17,500 bases of DNA from Penaeus vannamei (lineage: Eukaryota; Arthropoda; Malacostraca; Decapoda; Penaeidae): NCBI RefSeq assembly GCF_042767895.1, contig NC_091589.1, forward strand, positions 9,635,646-9,653,145, given 5' to 3'. The position numbers and the translations under genes are program-made. A model generated the notes under the pieces. It saw only the letters and a program-made list of their open reading frames with translations. It searched no databases and was not told the origin of the DNA. Below, in pieces: positions 1 to 10,418 of the stretch (position 1 is its first letter; each line of letters begins with the position of its first letter).

Positions 1-117
1 ACGTTATGCATGAGTGGATGAAATATTATGCACTGGAAAATTATAATTAGATACAAAAAAAAACAATATCAAACTAATATATATGAAATGAGAATTACAG
101 TAGTTATAAAATTCACA

Positions 118-300
118 ACCAGATTAACTAATTATCACTTTTGCAGAAGAAACTAATTCATTGCAAATTCGTATCTCTAATAATATCGCGTGTATTAATC
201 TAATTTTCATGATTTAATCTCAGAAAAAAACAAAATGTTAAATTCATATCCACAAAGTCGTATAAAAACCTGAATGTACAAAAAACGAAATAGATTAACT
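118..300 (-). repeat. Inverted copy of the A-to-CA linker segment
   Basis: This stretch is nearly the reverse complement of about 11165-11345, including the parts reading aattagtttcttctgc and ttatacgactttgtgg in the other orientation. Together with A1 it forms a roughly 330-bp inverted repeat whose partner lies about 10.7 kb away (11022-11345). Similar linker DNA lies between module A and the CA tract at 4860-5010 and 8490-8635. Confidence 0.85.

Positions 301-450
301 GATCCACTTCTCCAACGGAAACGACTCAACCTAGGTCACGATAGGTCACCTAGACTGGCACCCTGGCTAGCACAAGACCTGGGAAAGGTGTGTTGAGGGT
401 CAGCTGTTGAAATTCACAGGTCATCTTAATTAACTAACGACTGTGAATTA
301..450 (+). promoter_or_regulatory. Module A, copy A1: DR4 and DR5-like half-site cluster
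   Basis: Two AGGTCA hexamers at 333-338 and 343-348 are separated by CGAT, which is a perfect DR4. Next come GACTGGCACCCTGG, then AGGTGT and GGGTCA separated by five bases, and a lone AGGTCA at 418-423. The block is much richer in GC than its flanks. DR4 elements are classical targets of nuclear-receptor heterodimers, but binding here is an inference. Confidence 0.7.

Positions 451-660
451 ATTCTACTTTGGAGATTGTTGTATTAGTCATCATAAGATTTAGATTTAAT
501 AATGGCAGTTTTATCGAAGTAAAATCCTACTTTTACCATTCAAAATGCTATATGTATCTATTATATGATATTACGCTAGAAATTGATTAAAACATCTTCT
601 AATTAACAATTACAATCATTCGCAGACACTTTAAATATCACAAACTAGCTAATTACCCCA
451..660. other. AT-rich spacer, nothing recognised
   Basis: AT-rich DNA between A1 and A2. 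Its first part resembles the outer flank of other A modules (for example 2157-2200) in diverged form. No frame, RNA or tandem repeat is visible. Confidence 0.5.

Positions 661-760
661 CGTTGAAAAAGCATTGCATCTTGGGTCAGAGCAGGTCAGG
701 GCTTGGGGCAGGTGTGTCACGGGTCAAGGAAAGTTACACGCTAAAATTCACACATTGGAC
661..760 (+). promoter_or_regulatory. Module A, diverged copy A2
   Basis: GGGTCA (683-688) and AGGTCA (693-698) are spaced by GAGC, so the four-base spacing is kept although the spacer and first hexamer differ from A1. AGGTGTGTCACGGGTCA follows, again a pair spaced by five. The lead-in CGTTGAAAAA followed by ATTGCA is shared with A10 at 16021, so A2 and A10 form a subfamily. The GGCACCCTGG element is missing. 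Confidence 0.6.

Positions 761-1450
761 AAACTTGATCCATGCAACTTGCTAAGATTTCATATTCATT
801 CATTCATTCATTGCCAACAAGAGAGTAATTCATGCTGATAATAGTTATGTACTTTTTACTCACTGAGAGGAACTTGTACATACTCATAATCACATAAACA
901 TGCATTTTGTCATTAAGTATTGCTTGTCTGTCCATAATAATTTCCGAAATTCTATATAATTATGTGCGCTATGAAAAATAATATATAATCAAATTAATTA
1001 TCATCGACTTGTTTGCATTTACCGGTTGTTAGAAAAAATAGAGACTAAGAAATATTTCTAAATTGAAAAAATATAATCGGTAAAAAGTATTGATTAACAG
1101 GATATGTAAATGATATAAAAAAATATGTAAACTGGACAAGAATGATTCGTTTCTAGATAAATTATATGGCTAATGCAATCATTATTTTGTCGAATTAACA
1201 TGCAATTTACTCGGCAATTGCAATACCTATTTTCAATTCACTTAAAATCACTTTTATGTCCTTCGCTCTATCAATGAAATGATAAAAGACCCACCCAAAT
1301 TACGTTACAATTACAGCATCTTATTCTCATAGAAATAAAGTTCAGATTAAATATATATCACAAATTAAGTACACAAATAATTAATGGAAAAAACACTCTA
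1401 CCGTGTTGATACTAGTAGCAAAACAACACAAACGTAGATATGGCTTGAAA
761..1450. other. AT-rich unique stretch with a short (ATTC)n run
   Basis: Long AT-rich DNA without a supported gene. A small ATTC tetranucleotide run lies at about 796-813. I see no module A to D signature and no inverted repeat of note. Confidence 0.5.

Positions 1451-1563
1451 GATAATGATGACTGGCAGGTTGACCTATGCTGCCCTCGATTGGCCCTCAA
1501 TGCCCTGGTCAGGTGCCACGGGGGGTTGGGCAGGTGGCCACCGTGGCGCCAGAGAACTGACTT
1451..1563 (-). promoter_or_regulatory. Module B, copy B1
   Basis: It starts GATAATGATGACTGGCAGGT and carries TGACCT ATGC TGCCCT at 1471-1486, a DR4-type pair on the minus strand (AGGGCA-N4-AGGTCA). Further AGGGCC and AGGGCA hexamers and the 8-bp palindrome TGGCGCCA (1544-1551) follow. 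The downstream flank to about 1665 is the reverse complement of 14085-14190, so B1 and B13 form a roughly 220-bp inverted repeat about 12.5 kb apart. Confidence 0.7.

Positions 1564-1664
1564 TGTTTTTACTTTTTTGTCTGTTGTAATTATTAATTTT
1601 ATATCCATGCTTATATAATATGAGTGAATAATCGTTGCAGATTTTTGTCATATGTAAAGATTTT

Positions 1665-2026
1665 TTATTATATTACTTTTTTTTCTTTCTATCATTTTCA
1701 TAGAAATCGATTAATAAATATGCTTGTGTCTTGGAAGGTCGTGCGTCCATACTTCATTATGCTAATTACCAGGACCTAATACACAGCCTTGTGTTTATAT
1801 AGAAGACTATTTAATTGAATTTAATAGATACTAATTAAAGATACCTGATGTTCAGAAACCATTAATCTTATTTACTAACCTTCACTACTATCCAAATTAA
1901 AGTCCTAAAATTGTTATGTCATTCATACAGATATAAAATTTTGATTAGTGTAATAGAATTAAAGTCATAGTCAAGACTTTGATTATCTTGAAAAAAGTCA
2001 CAAACAAAATCACAATTATCTTTCTT
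1665..2026. other. AT-rich spacer, nothing recognised
   Basis: AT-rich DNA between B1 and A3 with no supported frame, RNA gene or tandem repeat. Confidence 0.5.

Positions 2027-2160
2027 ACGGAAACGACTCATCCTAGGTCACGATAGGTCACCTGGACTGGCACCCTGGCTAGCACAAGACCTGGGAAAGG
2101 TGTGTCGAGGGTCAGCCGTTGGCATTCGCAGGTCATCTTAATTAACTAACGACTGTAAAT
2027..2160 (+). promoter_or_regulatory. Module A, copy A3
   Basis: A perfect DR4 lies at 2045-2060 (AGGTCA CGAT AGGTCA). It is followed by GACTGGCACCCTGG, AGGTGT-N5-GGGTCA ending at 2114, and AGGTCA at 2130-2135. It is close to A1 along the whole block, but the DNA beyond about 2160 differs. Confidence 0.7.

Positions 2161-2325
2161 GGGCTCAATTGTGGAGAATACTAATTGTTTTTTATATTAT
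2201 TCACACTTCACATTGTACATGTTGCATGGACACTTTTATATTTACAGTTGCAGTGCAGTCGATTGGAAGTAAAACAGTTGTTTGCAGTTGTTCAATATAT
2301 CATGGTGGGTTAGAAAGATGAATAG

Positions 2326-2456
<131 letters not shown>

Positions 2457-2577
2457 TTTACTATATATTATAGTTTACTTATATCTATAATAATCTTTCA
2501 TGTTTTCAAAATTCTAAAGTAAACTTAGCAACATCATTATATCCATAAAACCATGCAAGCCTCCAGAACACTTAGGA

Positions 2578-2686
2578 GATAATGATGACTGGCAGGTTGA
2601 CCTATGGTGCCCTCGATTGGCCCTCAATGCCCTGGTCAGGTGCCACGGGGGGTTGGGCAGCAGGACACCGTGGCGCCAGAGAACTG
2578..2686 (-). promoter_or_regulatory. Module B, copy B2 (left arm of FB1)
   Basis: TGACCT ATGG TGCCCT at 2598-2613 is the minus-strand DR4-type pair. The flanking TGCCCT/GGCCCT series and the terminal TGGCGCCA palindrome are intact. 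Confidence 0.7.

Positions 2687-2840
2687 TCTGTTTTCATTTA
2701 CTATTTTTTTGCATCTTATAATGTCGACATGATTCGCAAATTGACAACATAATTAGTGACTGGTAATTATAAATGACATACCAAGGTAGACAATAACGTT
2801 TATATTATTAATTGAGAAAAAATCGTGTATCATATAAAGA

Positions 2841-2950
2841 AAGTTGTCTGGCGCCAGGGTGTCATCGTGCCCAACGCCCGTGGCACCTGATCAGGGCATT
2901 GAGGGCCAATCGAGGGCATCATAGGTCAACCTGCCAGTCATCATTATCTT
2841..2950 (+). promoter_or_regulatory. Module B, copy B3 (right arm of FB1)
   Basis: It reads AGGGCA, AGGGCC, AGGGCA, AGGTCA with spacers of 3, 5 and 4. The DR4-type pair is at 2913-2928. GGCGCCAGG replaces the usual GGCGCCACG. Confidence 0.7.

Positions 2951-3160
2951 CTAAGTCGTTTCTGCGTTAGTATTACTTGTTAATTTGTGTTTTATACGCA
3001 TTTAATCTAAAATAATTTTCTACGAGACTGACGCAATTAACGTAACGCAGGTAAAGCACTAATATACAGGTAAAATAGCAATTATGAAGAGATTGAACAT
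3101 TCATAACTACTGGAAGTGTTTCCGCTGATGACTTGTTCGCTTGTTTGAGGAACTGTGGTT

Positions 3161-3252
3161 TCTACACGTGTTTTATTGGAAATTAGGAACCATCATTTCT
3201 TCATTTTTTACACGTGTTTTATTGGAAATTAGGAACCATCATTTCTTCATAA
3161..3252 (+). repeat. 46-bp tandem duplication
   Basis: Two copies starting at TACACGTG (3163 and 3209) contain TTTTATTGGAAATTAGGAAC. The equivalent place in unit III (9560-9650) is also duplicated, whereas unit II (about 5935-5980) has one copy. Confidence 0.9.

Positions 3253-3540
3253 GGCAATGAGCATGCCAATTTAAAAATAACGGTGGAAATACCTCGTTTG
3301 TATTAACCAATTTATGAACAGGTTATACATCTTTATTGTATCTTAACCATACAACGCATTATGTACATATTAATGGTGAACTGCATTCCTAAAAAAGACA
3401 TTCAAATCTACGCAAAAATAATAATTAAGACTCAAATCTACGCAAAAATTATGATTATTATTAATAATAATTATACATAACCACGATGTTAGCAATTAAT
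3501 TCTAGATCCCAATCGTAATCTTCAAATTTAATCCTGGTTA

Positions 3541-3598
3541 TTGCGCGATCTGGGTTAATTTAGTCATAGGTCATGATAGGTCAGCTGACATTACACAA
3541..3598 (+). promoter_or_regulatory. Module D, copy D1: perfect DR4
   Basis: AGGTCA TGAT AGGTCA at 3568-3583 lies just after a GCGCGATCTGGGTTAATTTAG lead-in, and CAGCTG overlaps its end. It is a short module with no A- or B-type companion motifs. Confidence 0.65.

Positions 3599-3752
3599 CT
3601 ATTTCTGGAGACTCCAATTGCAATTTATATTAACAACAAAAGTCCAAGTATGTAGAAGGAATGGAGAATGAAAGAATTAACTACAGTAATCATTTGTCTA
3701 TGTATTTTCTACCAACCTATGTTTACTGATTTTGAATGTATAATAGGCGAAC
3599..3752 (+). repeat. Segment E copy
   Basis: This segment starts CTATTTCTGGAGACTCC and ends near AATAGGCGAACG. 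It recurs at 6282-6412 (truncated at its start), 6996-7163, 7927-8095 and 9964-10102. Here it follows D1. In unit II it also follows module B, so it occurs in two different contexts. Confidence 0.75.

Positions 3753-3804
3753 GTAAGTGAAGGTTTATATCAAGGTGTAGATTATTAATGGAGATTTAAT
3801 GATA

Positions 3805-3898
3805 CAAAAAGGTCATATCACCTCATCTTGGGAGGAAATGGAAAAGGTGAATAGGGGTCACCTGGTTACAGGAGGGATTTCGGGAATGTGGTATTTTT

Positions 3899-3899
<1 letters not shown>
3805..3899 (+). promoter_or_regulatory. Module C, copy C1
   Basis: AGGTCATATCACCT at 3810-3823 is an inverted half-site pair with a two-base gap. AGGTGA ATAG GGGTCA at 3845-3860 is a DR4-type pair ending in GGTCACC. The CT tract begins directly after the module. 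Confidence 0.65.

Positions 3900-3954
<55 letters not shown>

Positions 3955-4118
3955 CGTCTCTGTCTGTCTGTCTCTCTGACTGTCCGTTTCTCTTTATCTC
4001 TGTCTCTCTGACTGTCCGTTTCTCTTTATCTCCGTCTCTGTCTGTCTGTCCGTTTCTCTTTATATCCGTCTCTGTCTGTCTGACTGTATCTCTCTCTCTG
4101 TCTCTGTCTGTCTGTCTG

Positions 4119-4188
<70 letters not shown>
3900..4188. repeat. Compound (CT)n / (TGTC)n / CCGTCTCTGTCTG tract
   Basis: Pure CT blocks at both ends enclose variant steps (TCTTTCTCTCCGTCTC, TGTCTGTC, CCGTTTCTCTTTATC). The same ordered variants recur in the tracts at 6559, 7478 and 10247, so the tract is inherited with the unit. It is responsible for all poly-SL and poly-ER frames here. Confidence 0.95.

Positions 4189-4189
<1 letters not shown>

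Positions 4190-4191
<2 letters not shown>

Positions 4192-4307
4192 AAGGGAGTT
4201 GTCTGGCGCCACGGTGGCCTCCTACCCAACCCCCCGTGGCACCTGATGAGGGCATTGAGGGCCAATCGAGGGCATCATAGGTCAACCTGCCAATCATCAT
4301 TATCTCC
4190..4307 (+). promoter_or_regulatory. Module B, copy B4
   Basis: The DR4-type pair AGGGCA TCAT AGGTCA is at 4269-4284, preceded by AGGGCA and AGGGCC. TGGCGCCA lies near its left end, immediately after the CT tract. Confidence 0.7.

Positions 4308-4711
4308 AAATTGTTCTGTAGGCCTATATTATTTTCTCAATCTAATTCAACCGCCAAGGTTTGTTGTTAATAATCACAAGAAAACAATGAGCTACAATAA
4401 TTACAAACCAGACCTGAATGAGTTGTTGGAGGATATTTTGATTTGGGAACGAGGAACTTTAAGAATAAATAAATAATAAACAAAAATTACAGTTACTTAT
4501 ATGTTAAATAAATGCTATTCCTAACTTCGGCCGATGCAAAAATATTTTCTTTTATAATGAGTATCTTAAAAATATAAACACAACTAAGTACATTTATGTC
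4601 CTTTTCTTTCCTCTTGAATGTTCATTTATCATATGTGTTAATTGAATAGCCACGCATGCGGTAAACAATATTAGGAAACAATTAGTATTTTCCAAATTAG
4701 AAATCATTTAT

Positions 4712-4858
4712 AGTCGTTGGCTAATGAAGATGACCTGCGAATTCCAACGGCTGACCCTCAACACACCTTCCCCAGGTCTTGTGCTAGCCAGGGTGCCAGT
4801 CCAGGTGACCTATCGTGACCTAGCATGAGTCGTTTCCGTTTGAGAAGTGGATCAGTTG
4712..4858 (-). promoter_or_regulatory. Module A, copy A4 (inverted)
   Basis: TGACCT ATCG TGACCT at 4806-4821 is a perfect DR4 on the minus strand. TGACCC-N5-ACACCT (about 4752-4768), the CCAGGGTGCCAGTC block and a lone TGACCT (about 4731) complete the module. Confidence 0.7.

Positions 4859-5010
4859 ATCTATTATTTTTTTTATTCAGTGTTTTATACGACTTTGTGG
4901 GTATGAATTTAACATTTTGATTTTTTTCTGCGATTAAATAACGAAAATGAGATTAATACACGCGATTTTATGGCAATGTCAGAGATACGAATTTCAGAGA
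5001 CTGACATTTC

Positions 5011-5150
<140 letters not shown>

Positions 5151-5337
5151 CCGTGTTTGTCTGTGTGTAGATTTCATATAATTTTGAATTAGTCATGTTC
5201 CATATATTTTGCTTACTATATCTATAGTTTACTTATATCTATAATAATCTTATATATATTAATAATTCAAAATTCTATAAGGTAAACTTTGGAACATCAT
5301 TATATCAATAAAACCATGTATACCTACAGAACACATA

Positions 5338-5449
5338 GGAGATAATGATGACTGGCAGGTTGACCTATGATGCCCTCGATTGGCCCTCAATGCCCTGGTC
5401 AGGTGCCACAGGGGGTTGGGCAGCAGGACACAGGGGCGCCAGAGAACTG
5338..5449 (-). promoter_or_regulatory. Module B, copy B5 (left arm of FB2)
   Basis: TGACCT ATGA TGCCCT is at 5361-5376. The TGGCGCCA palindrome is changed to GGGGCGCCA near the right end. Confidence 0.7.

Positions 5450-5608
5450 CTTTTGTTTATATATACTTTTTTTGCATCTTATAATGTCGACATGATTCGC
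5501 AAATTAACAATGAAACATAATTAGTGACTGGTAATTTTAAATAACTAATAACAAGGTAGACAATAACGTTTATATTATTAACTGAGAAAAAATCGTGTAT
5601 CAGATAAA

Positions 5609-5720
5609 GGGAGTCCTGTGGCGCCACGGTGTCATCGTGCCCAACGCCCGTGGCACCTGACCAGGGCATTGAGGGCCAATCGAGGGCATCATAGGTCAAC
5701 CTGCCAGTCATCATTATCTT
5609..5720 (+). promoter_or_regulatory. Module B, copy B6 (right arm of FB2)
   Basis: AGGGCA TCAT AGGTCA is at 5683-5698, with the upstream AGGGCA/AGGGCC pair and TGGCGCCA intact. Confidence 0.7.

Positions 5721-6234
5721 TGATGTCATTTCTGCGTAAGTATTATTTGCTAATTTGTGTTTATACGCATTTAATCTAAAATAATTTTCTATGAGACTTT
5801 GACGCAGTTAACGTAACGCAGGTAAATCACTAATATACAGGTAAAAATAGCAATTATGAAGAGACTGAACATTCATAACTACTGGAAGTGTGTTTCCGCT
5901 GATGACTTGTTCGCTTGTTTGAGGAACTGGTTTTTACACTTGTGTTTTATTGGAAATTAGGAACCATCATTTCTTCATAAGGCAATGAGCTTGCCAATTT
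6001 AAAAACAATGGTGGAAATACCTGGTTTGTATTATCCAATTTATGAACAGGTTATACATCTTTGTTGTATCTTAACCATACAACGCATTATGTACAGATTA
6101 ATAGTGAACTGCATTCTGAAACAAGACATTCAAATCTACGCAAAAATAATAATTAATAATAATAATTATACATAACCACGATGTTAGCAATTAATTCTAG
6201 ATCCCAATCGTTATCTGCAAATGGAATCCTAGTT

Positions 6235-6281
6235 ATTGCGCAATCTGGGTTAATTTAGTCATAGGTCATGATAGGTCAGCA
6235..6281 (+). promoter_or_regulatory. Module D, copy D2: perfect DR4
   Basis: AGGTCA TGAT AGGTCA lies at 6263-6278. Compared with D1 and D3, a short deletion right after it joins the DR4 directly to the middle of segment E. Confidence 0.65.

Positions 6282-6464
6282 ATTTATATCAACAAAAAAG
6301 TCTAAGTATGTAGAAGGAAAGGAAAATAAAAGTAATTATGTCTATGTATCTTCTACCAAAGAGAACTCTTAAACCTATGTTTACGGATTTTGAATGTATA
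6401 ATAGGCGAACGTAAGTGAAGGTTTATATCAAGGTGTAGATTGTTAATATAGTTTTTTTTAATAC

Positions 6465-6557
6465 AAAAAGGTCATATCACCTCATCTTGGGAGGAAATGG
6501 AAAAGGTGAATAAGGGTCACCTGGTTACAGGAGGGACTTCGGGAATGTGGCATTTTT

Positions 6558-6558
<1 letters not shown>
6465..6558 (+). promoter_or_regulatory. Module C, copy C2
   Basis: AGGTCATATCACCT is at 6469-6482, and AGGTGA ATAA GGGTCA at 6504-6519. Confidence 0.65.

Positions 6559-6603
<45 letters not shown>

Positions 6604-6653
6604 CGTCTCTGTCTGTCTGTCTCTCTGTCTGTCCGTTTCTCTTTATCTCCGTC

Positions 6654-6686
<33 letters not shown>

Positions 6687-6695
6687 GTCTCTCTC
6559..6695. repeat. (CT)n/(TGTC)n compound tract
   Basis: A shorter relative of the tract at 3900, with the same variant order. 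It runs directly into B7 and has replaced that module's AAAGGGAGTTGTCTGGCGC end. Confidence 0.95.

Positions 6696-6793
6696 CACGG
6701 TGGCCTCCTACCCAACCCCCCGTGGCACCTGATCAGGGCATTGAGGGCCAATCGAGGGCATCATAGGTCAACCTGCCAATCATCATTATCTCC
6696..6793 (+). promoter_or_regulatory. Module B, copy B7 (left end lost)
   Basis: AGGGCA TCAT AGGTCA is at 6755-6770. The TGGCGCCA palindrome is lost to the neighbouring tract, but the half-site series is intact. Confidence 0.65.

Positions 6794-6995
6794 AAATTGT
6801 TCTGTAGGCCTATATTATTTTCTCAATCTAATTCAACCGCCAAGGTTTGTTGTTAATAATCACAAGAAAACAATGAGCTACAATAATTACAAACCAGATC
6901 TGAATGACAATTGAAAAGGGAGTTTCTCCTGTCACGAGCTGTTCGAGGATGTTTTGATTTGGGAACGAGGAACTTTAAGAATAAACAGTAAAAAA

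Positions 6996-7163
6996 CTATT
7001 TCTGGAGACTCCAATTGCAATTTATATTAACAACAAAAGTCTAAGTATGTGGAAGGAATGGAGAATGAAAGAATTAACTACAGTAATTATCTGTCTATGT
7101 ATCTTCTACCAAAGAGAACTCTTAAACCTATGTTTACGGATTTTGAATGTATAATAGGTGAAC
6996..7163 (+). repeat. Segment E copy after module B
   Basis: It has the same body as 3599-3752 but is joined on the left to AAGAATAAACAGTAAAAAA and on the right to AAGGATAAAAAAAACG. Units I and III lack E at this place. Confidence 0.75.

Positions 7164-7384
7164 AAGGATAAAAAAAACGAAATTACAGTTTCTTATATGT
7201 TAAGTAAATGCTATTCCTAACTTCGGCCGATGCAAAAATATTTTCTTTTATAATGGGTATCTTTAAAATATAAACACAACTAAGTATATTTATGTCCTTT
7301 TCTTTCCTCTTGAATGTTCATTTATCATATGTGTTGATAAAGAATAGCCACAAGGTGTAGATTGTTAATATAGTTTTTTAATAC

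Positions 7385-7476
7385 AAAAAGGTCATATCAC
7401 CTCATCTTGGGAGGAAATGGAAAAGGTGATTAGGGGTCACCTGGTTATAGAAGGACTTCGGGAATGTGGCATTTTT

Positions 7477-7477
<1 letters not shown>
7385..7477 (+). promoter_or_regulatory. Module C, copy C3
   Basis: AGGTCATATCACCT is at 7389-7402, and AGGTGA TTAG GGGTCA at 7424-7439. Confidence 0.65.

Positions 7478-7521
<44 letters not shown>

Positions 7522-7607
7522 CTCTGTCTGTCTGTCTCTCTGTCTGTCCGTTTCTCTTTATCTCCGTCTCTGTCTGTATCTCTCTGTCTCTGTATGTCTG
7601 TCTCTCC
7478..7607. repeat. (CT)n/(TGTC)n compound tract
   Basis: Same variant order as the tract at 6559, with a different length and two TGTATC/TGTATG variants. Confidence 0.95.

Positions 7608-7724
7608 CAAAGGAAGTTGACTGGCGCCACGGTGGCCTCCTGCCCAACCCCCGTGGCACCTGATCAGGGCATTGAGGGCCAATCGAGGGCATCATAGGTC
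7701 AACCTGCCAATCATGATTATCTCC
7608..7724 (+). promoter_or_regulatory. Module B, copy B8
   Basis: AGGGCA TCAT AGGTCA is at 7686-7701, preceded by AGGGCA and AGGGCC. TGGCGCCA lies near 7621-7629. Confidence 0.7.

Positions 7725-7926
7725 AAATTGTTCTGTAGGCCTATATTATTTTCTCAATCTAATTCAACCGTCAAGGTTTGTTGTTAATAATCACAAGAAA
7801 ACAATGAGCTACAATAATTACAAACCAGATCTGAATGATAATCGAAAAGGGAGTTTCTCCTGTCACGAGCTGTTCGAGGATGTTCTGATTTGGGAACGAG
7901 GAACTTTAAGAATAAATAGTAAAAAA

Positions 7927-8095
7927 CTATTTCTGGAGACTCCAATTGCAATTTATATTAACAACAAAAGTCTAAGTATGTAGAAGGAATGGAGAATGAA
8001 AGAATTAACTACAGTAATTATCTGTCTATGTATCTTCTACCAAAGAGAACTCTTAAACCTATGTTTACGGATTTTGAATGTATAATAGGTGAACG
7927..8095 (+). repeat. Segment E copy after module B
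   Basis: Second block of the 0.92-kb duplication, almost identical to 6996-7163. Confidence 0.75.

Positions 8096-8342
8096 AGGAT
8101 AAAAAAAAACGAAATTACAGTTTCTTATATGTTAAATAAATGCTATTCCTAACTTCGGCCGATGCATAAATATTTTCTTTTATAATGGGTATCTTTAAAA
8201 TATAAACACAACTAAGTACATTTATGTCCTTTTCTTTCCTCTTGAATGTTCATTTATCATGTGTGTTAATAAATGAAAAGCCACACATGCGGTAAACAAT
8301 ATTAGGAAACAATTAGTATTTTCCAAATTAGAAATCATTTAT

Positions 8343-8493
8343 AGTCGTTAGCTAATGAAGATGACCTGCGAATCCCAACGGCTGACCTTCGACACACCTT
8401 TCCCAGGTCTTGTGCTAGCCAGGGTGCCAGTCCAGGTGACCTATCGTGACCTAGGTTGAGTCGTTTCCGTTGGAGAAGTGGATCAGTTAATCT
8343..8493 (-). promoter_or_regulatory. Module A, copy A5 (inverted)
   Basis: A perfect DR4 (TGACCT ATCG TGACCT) lies at 8437-8452. 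TGACCT-N5-ACACCT near 8383-8398 is a full AGGTGT/AGGTCA pair with a five-base gap. The GTGCCAGTC block and outer TGACCT are intact. Confidence 0.7.

Positions 8494-8633
8494 ATTTTTT
8501 TTTGTTGTATATTCAGTGTTTTATACGACTTTGTGGATATGATTTTTTTTCTGCGATTAAATTATGAAAATGAGATTAATACACGCGATTTTATGGCAAT
8601 GTCAGAGATACGAATTTCAGAGACTGGCATTTC

Positions 8634-8780
<147 letters not shown>

Positions 8781-8970
8781 AGATATATACCGTGTTTGTC
8801 TATGTGTAGATTTCATATTTTTTAATTAGTCATGTTCCATATAGTTTGCTTACTATATCTATAGTTTACTTATATCTATAATAATCTTATATATAATAAT
8901 AATTCTATAAGGTAAACTTTGGAACATCATTATATCAATAAAACCATGCAAGCCTCCAGAACATTTAGGA

Positions 8971-9079
8971 GATAATGATGACTGGCAGGTTGACCTATGA
9001 TGCCCTCGATTGGCCCTCGATGCCCTGGTCAGGTGCCACGGGGGTTGGGCAGGAGGGCACAGGGGCGCCAGAGAACTGC
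8971..9079 (-). promoter_or_regulatory. Module B, copy B9 (left arm of FB3)
   Basis: TGACCT ATGA TGCCCT is at 8991-9006. GGGGCGCCA replaces the palindrome, as in B5. Confidence 0.7.

Positions 9080-9238
9080 TTTTGTTTATATTTACTATTT
9101 TTTTGCATCTTATAATGTCATGATTCGCAAATTAACAACTAAACATAATTAGTGACTGGTAATTATAAATGACTAATAACAAGATAGACAATAACGTTTA
9201 TATTATTAATTGAGAAAAAATCGTGTATCAGATAAAGG

Positions 9239-9348
9239 AAGTTCTCTGGCGCCACGGTGTCATCGTGCCCAACCCCCGTGGCACCTGATGAGGGCATTGA
9301 GGGCCAATCGAGGGCATCATAGGTCAACCTGCCAGTCATCATTATCTT
9239..9348 (+). promoter_or_regulatory. Module B, copy B10 (right arm of FB3)
   Basis: AGGGCA TCAT AGGTCA is at 9311-9326. TGGCGCCA and the upstream half-site series are intact. 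Confidence 0.7.

Positions 9349-9557
9349 CTAAGTCGTTTCTGCGTTAGTATTATTTGTTAATTTGTGTTTTCTGCGCATT
9401 TAATCTAAAATAAATTTCTATGAAAATTTGACGAATATAACACAGGTAAGTCACTAATATACAGGTAAAAATAGCAATTATGAAGAGATTGAACATTCAT
9501 AACTACTGGAAGTTGTTTCCGCTGATGACTTGTTCGCTTGTTTGAGGAACTGTGGTT

Positions 9558-9652
9558 TCTACACTTGTGTTTTATTGGAAATTAGGAACCATCATTTCTT
9601 CATTTTTTACACTTGTGTTTTATTGGAAATTAGGAACCACCATTTCTTCATA
9558..9652 (+). repeat. 46-bp tandem duplication (unit III copy)
   Basis: ACACTTGTGTTTTATTGG and the rest of the 46-bp segment occur twice, with the same junction (TTCATTTTTTACAC) as in unit I. Confidence 0.9.

Positions 9653-9904
9653 AGGCAATGAGCTTGCCAATTTAAAAATAACGGTGGAAATGCCTCGTTT
9701 GTATTAACCAATTTATGAACAGGTTATACATCTTTGTTGTATCTTAACCATACAACGCATTATGTACAGATTAATGAACTGCATTCTGAAACAAGACATT
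9801 CAAATCTACGCAAAAATAATGATTAATAATAATAATTATACATAACCACGATGTTAGCAATTAATTCTAGATCCCAATCGTTATCTGCAAATAGTATCCT
9901 AGTT

Positions 9905-9963
9905 ATTGCGCGATCTGGGTTAATTTAGTCATAGGTCATGATAGGTCAGTTGACATTACACAA
9905..9963 (+). promoter_or_regulatory. Module D, copy D3: perfect DR4
   Basis: AGGTCA TGAT AGGTCA is at 9933-9948. The lead-in matches D1. Confidence 0.65.

Positions 9964-10102
9964 CTATTTCTGGAGACTCCAATTGCAATTTATATTAACA
10001 AAAAAGTCTAAGTATGCAGAAAGAAAGGAGAATGAAAGAATTAACTACAGTAATTATCTGTCTATGTATCTTCTACGGATTTTGAATGTATAATAGGTGA
10101 AC
9964..10102 (+). repeat. Segment E copy after D3
   Basis: Matches 3599-3752, with a small internal deletion before the TTTTGAATGTATAATAGG end. Confidence 0.75.

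Positions 10103-10153
10103 GTAAGTGAAGGTCTATATCAAGGTGTAAATTATTAATAGAGATTTATAATA

Positions 10154-10242
10154 CAAAAAGGTCATATCACCTCATCTTGGGAGGAAATGGAAAAGGTGAA
10201 TAGGGGTCACCTGGTTACAGAAGGACTTCGGGAATGTGGAAA

Positions 10243-10246
<4 letters not shown>
10154..10246 (+). promoter_or_regulatory. Module C, copy C4
   Basis: AGGTCATATCACCT is at 10159-10172, and AGGTGA ATAG GGGTCA at 10194-10209. Confidence 0.65.

Positions 10247-10335
<89 letters not shown>

Positions 10336-10418
10336 TTGTCCCTCTTTCTCTCCGTCTCTGTCTGTCCGTTTCTCTTTATCTCCGTCTCTGTCTGTCTGTC
10401 TGTCTGTCTCTCTCTCCC
10247..10418. repeat. (CT)n/(TGTC)n compound tract
   Basis: A long CT run with one CG step (10313), then the familiar CCGTCTCTGTCTG and CCGTTTCTCTTTATC variants. 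Confidence 0.95.

Larger units (their letters stand above)
2571..2955. mobile_element. Foldback (long terminal inverted repeat) element FB1
   Basis: Two B modules in opposite orientation (2578-2686 and 2841-2950) enclose about 155 bp of AT-rich DNA. The outer ends CTTAGGAGATAATGATGAC and GTCATCATTATCTTCTAAG are near-perfect inverted repeats, so the element could form a hairpin with arms of about 110 bp. This resembles a foldback or MITE-type non-autonomous transposon. No transposase is present, and no clear target-site duplication stands out because homologous copies sit in homologous flanks. Confidence 0.55.
5338..5720. mobile_element. Foldback element FB2
   Basis: B5 and B6 are inverted around about 160 bp of AT-rich DNA that aligns with the core of FB1. 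The right outer end (TTTGATGTC) has diverged from the TTCTAAGTC of FB1 and FB3. Confidence 0.55.
6430..8284 (+). repeat. Tandem duplication of a 0.92-kb C-CT-B-E block
   Basis: AAGGTGTAGATTGTTAATATAG begins both copies, at 6430 and 7352, a period of 922 bp. Each copy holds module C, a CT tract, module B, the AACAATGAGCTACAAT segment, segment E and the CTTCGGCCGATGC segment. Units I and III have only one block. Confidence 0.9.
8965..9353. mobile_element. Foldback element FB3
   Basis: B9 and B10 are inverted around about 160 bp. The outer ends TTAGGAGATAATG and CATTATCTTCTAAG match FB1. Confidence 0.55.

Noticed and set aside
301..450. TTAGG-type telomere repeats near CCTAGG/TTAGG words
   Set aside because: There are no tandem TTAGG runs; the words are isolated parts of module A.
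2578..2686. tRNA-derived SINE with A and B boxes in module B
   Set aside because: TGGCAGGTTG and CCTCGATTGG only loosely resemble the boxes and lie too close together. No poly-A tail or cloverleaf is visible.
3866..4309. Long arginine/glutamate-rich frame on the minus strand (147 codons)
   Set aside because: It is the translation of the CT/TGTC tract plus module B. All four tracts give similar frames on both strands with no codon bias.
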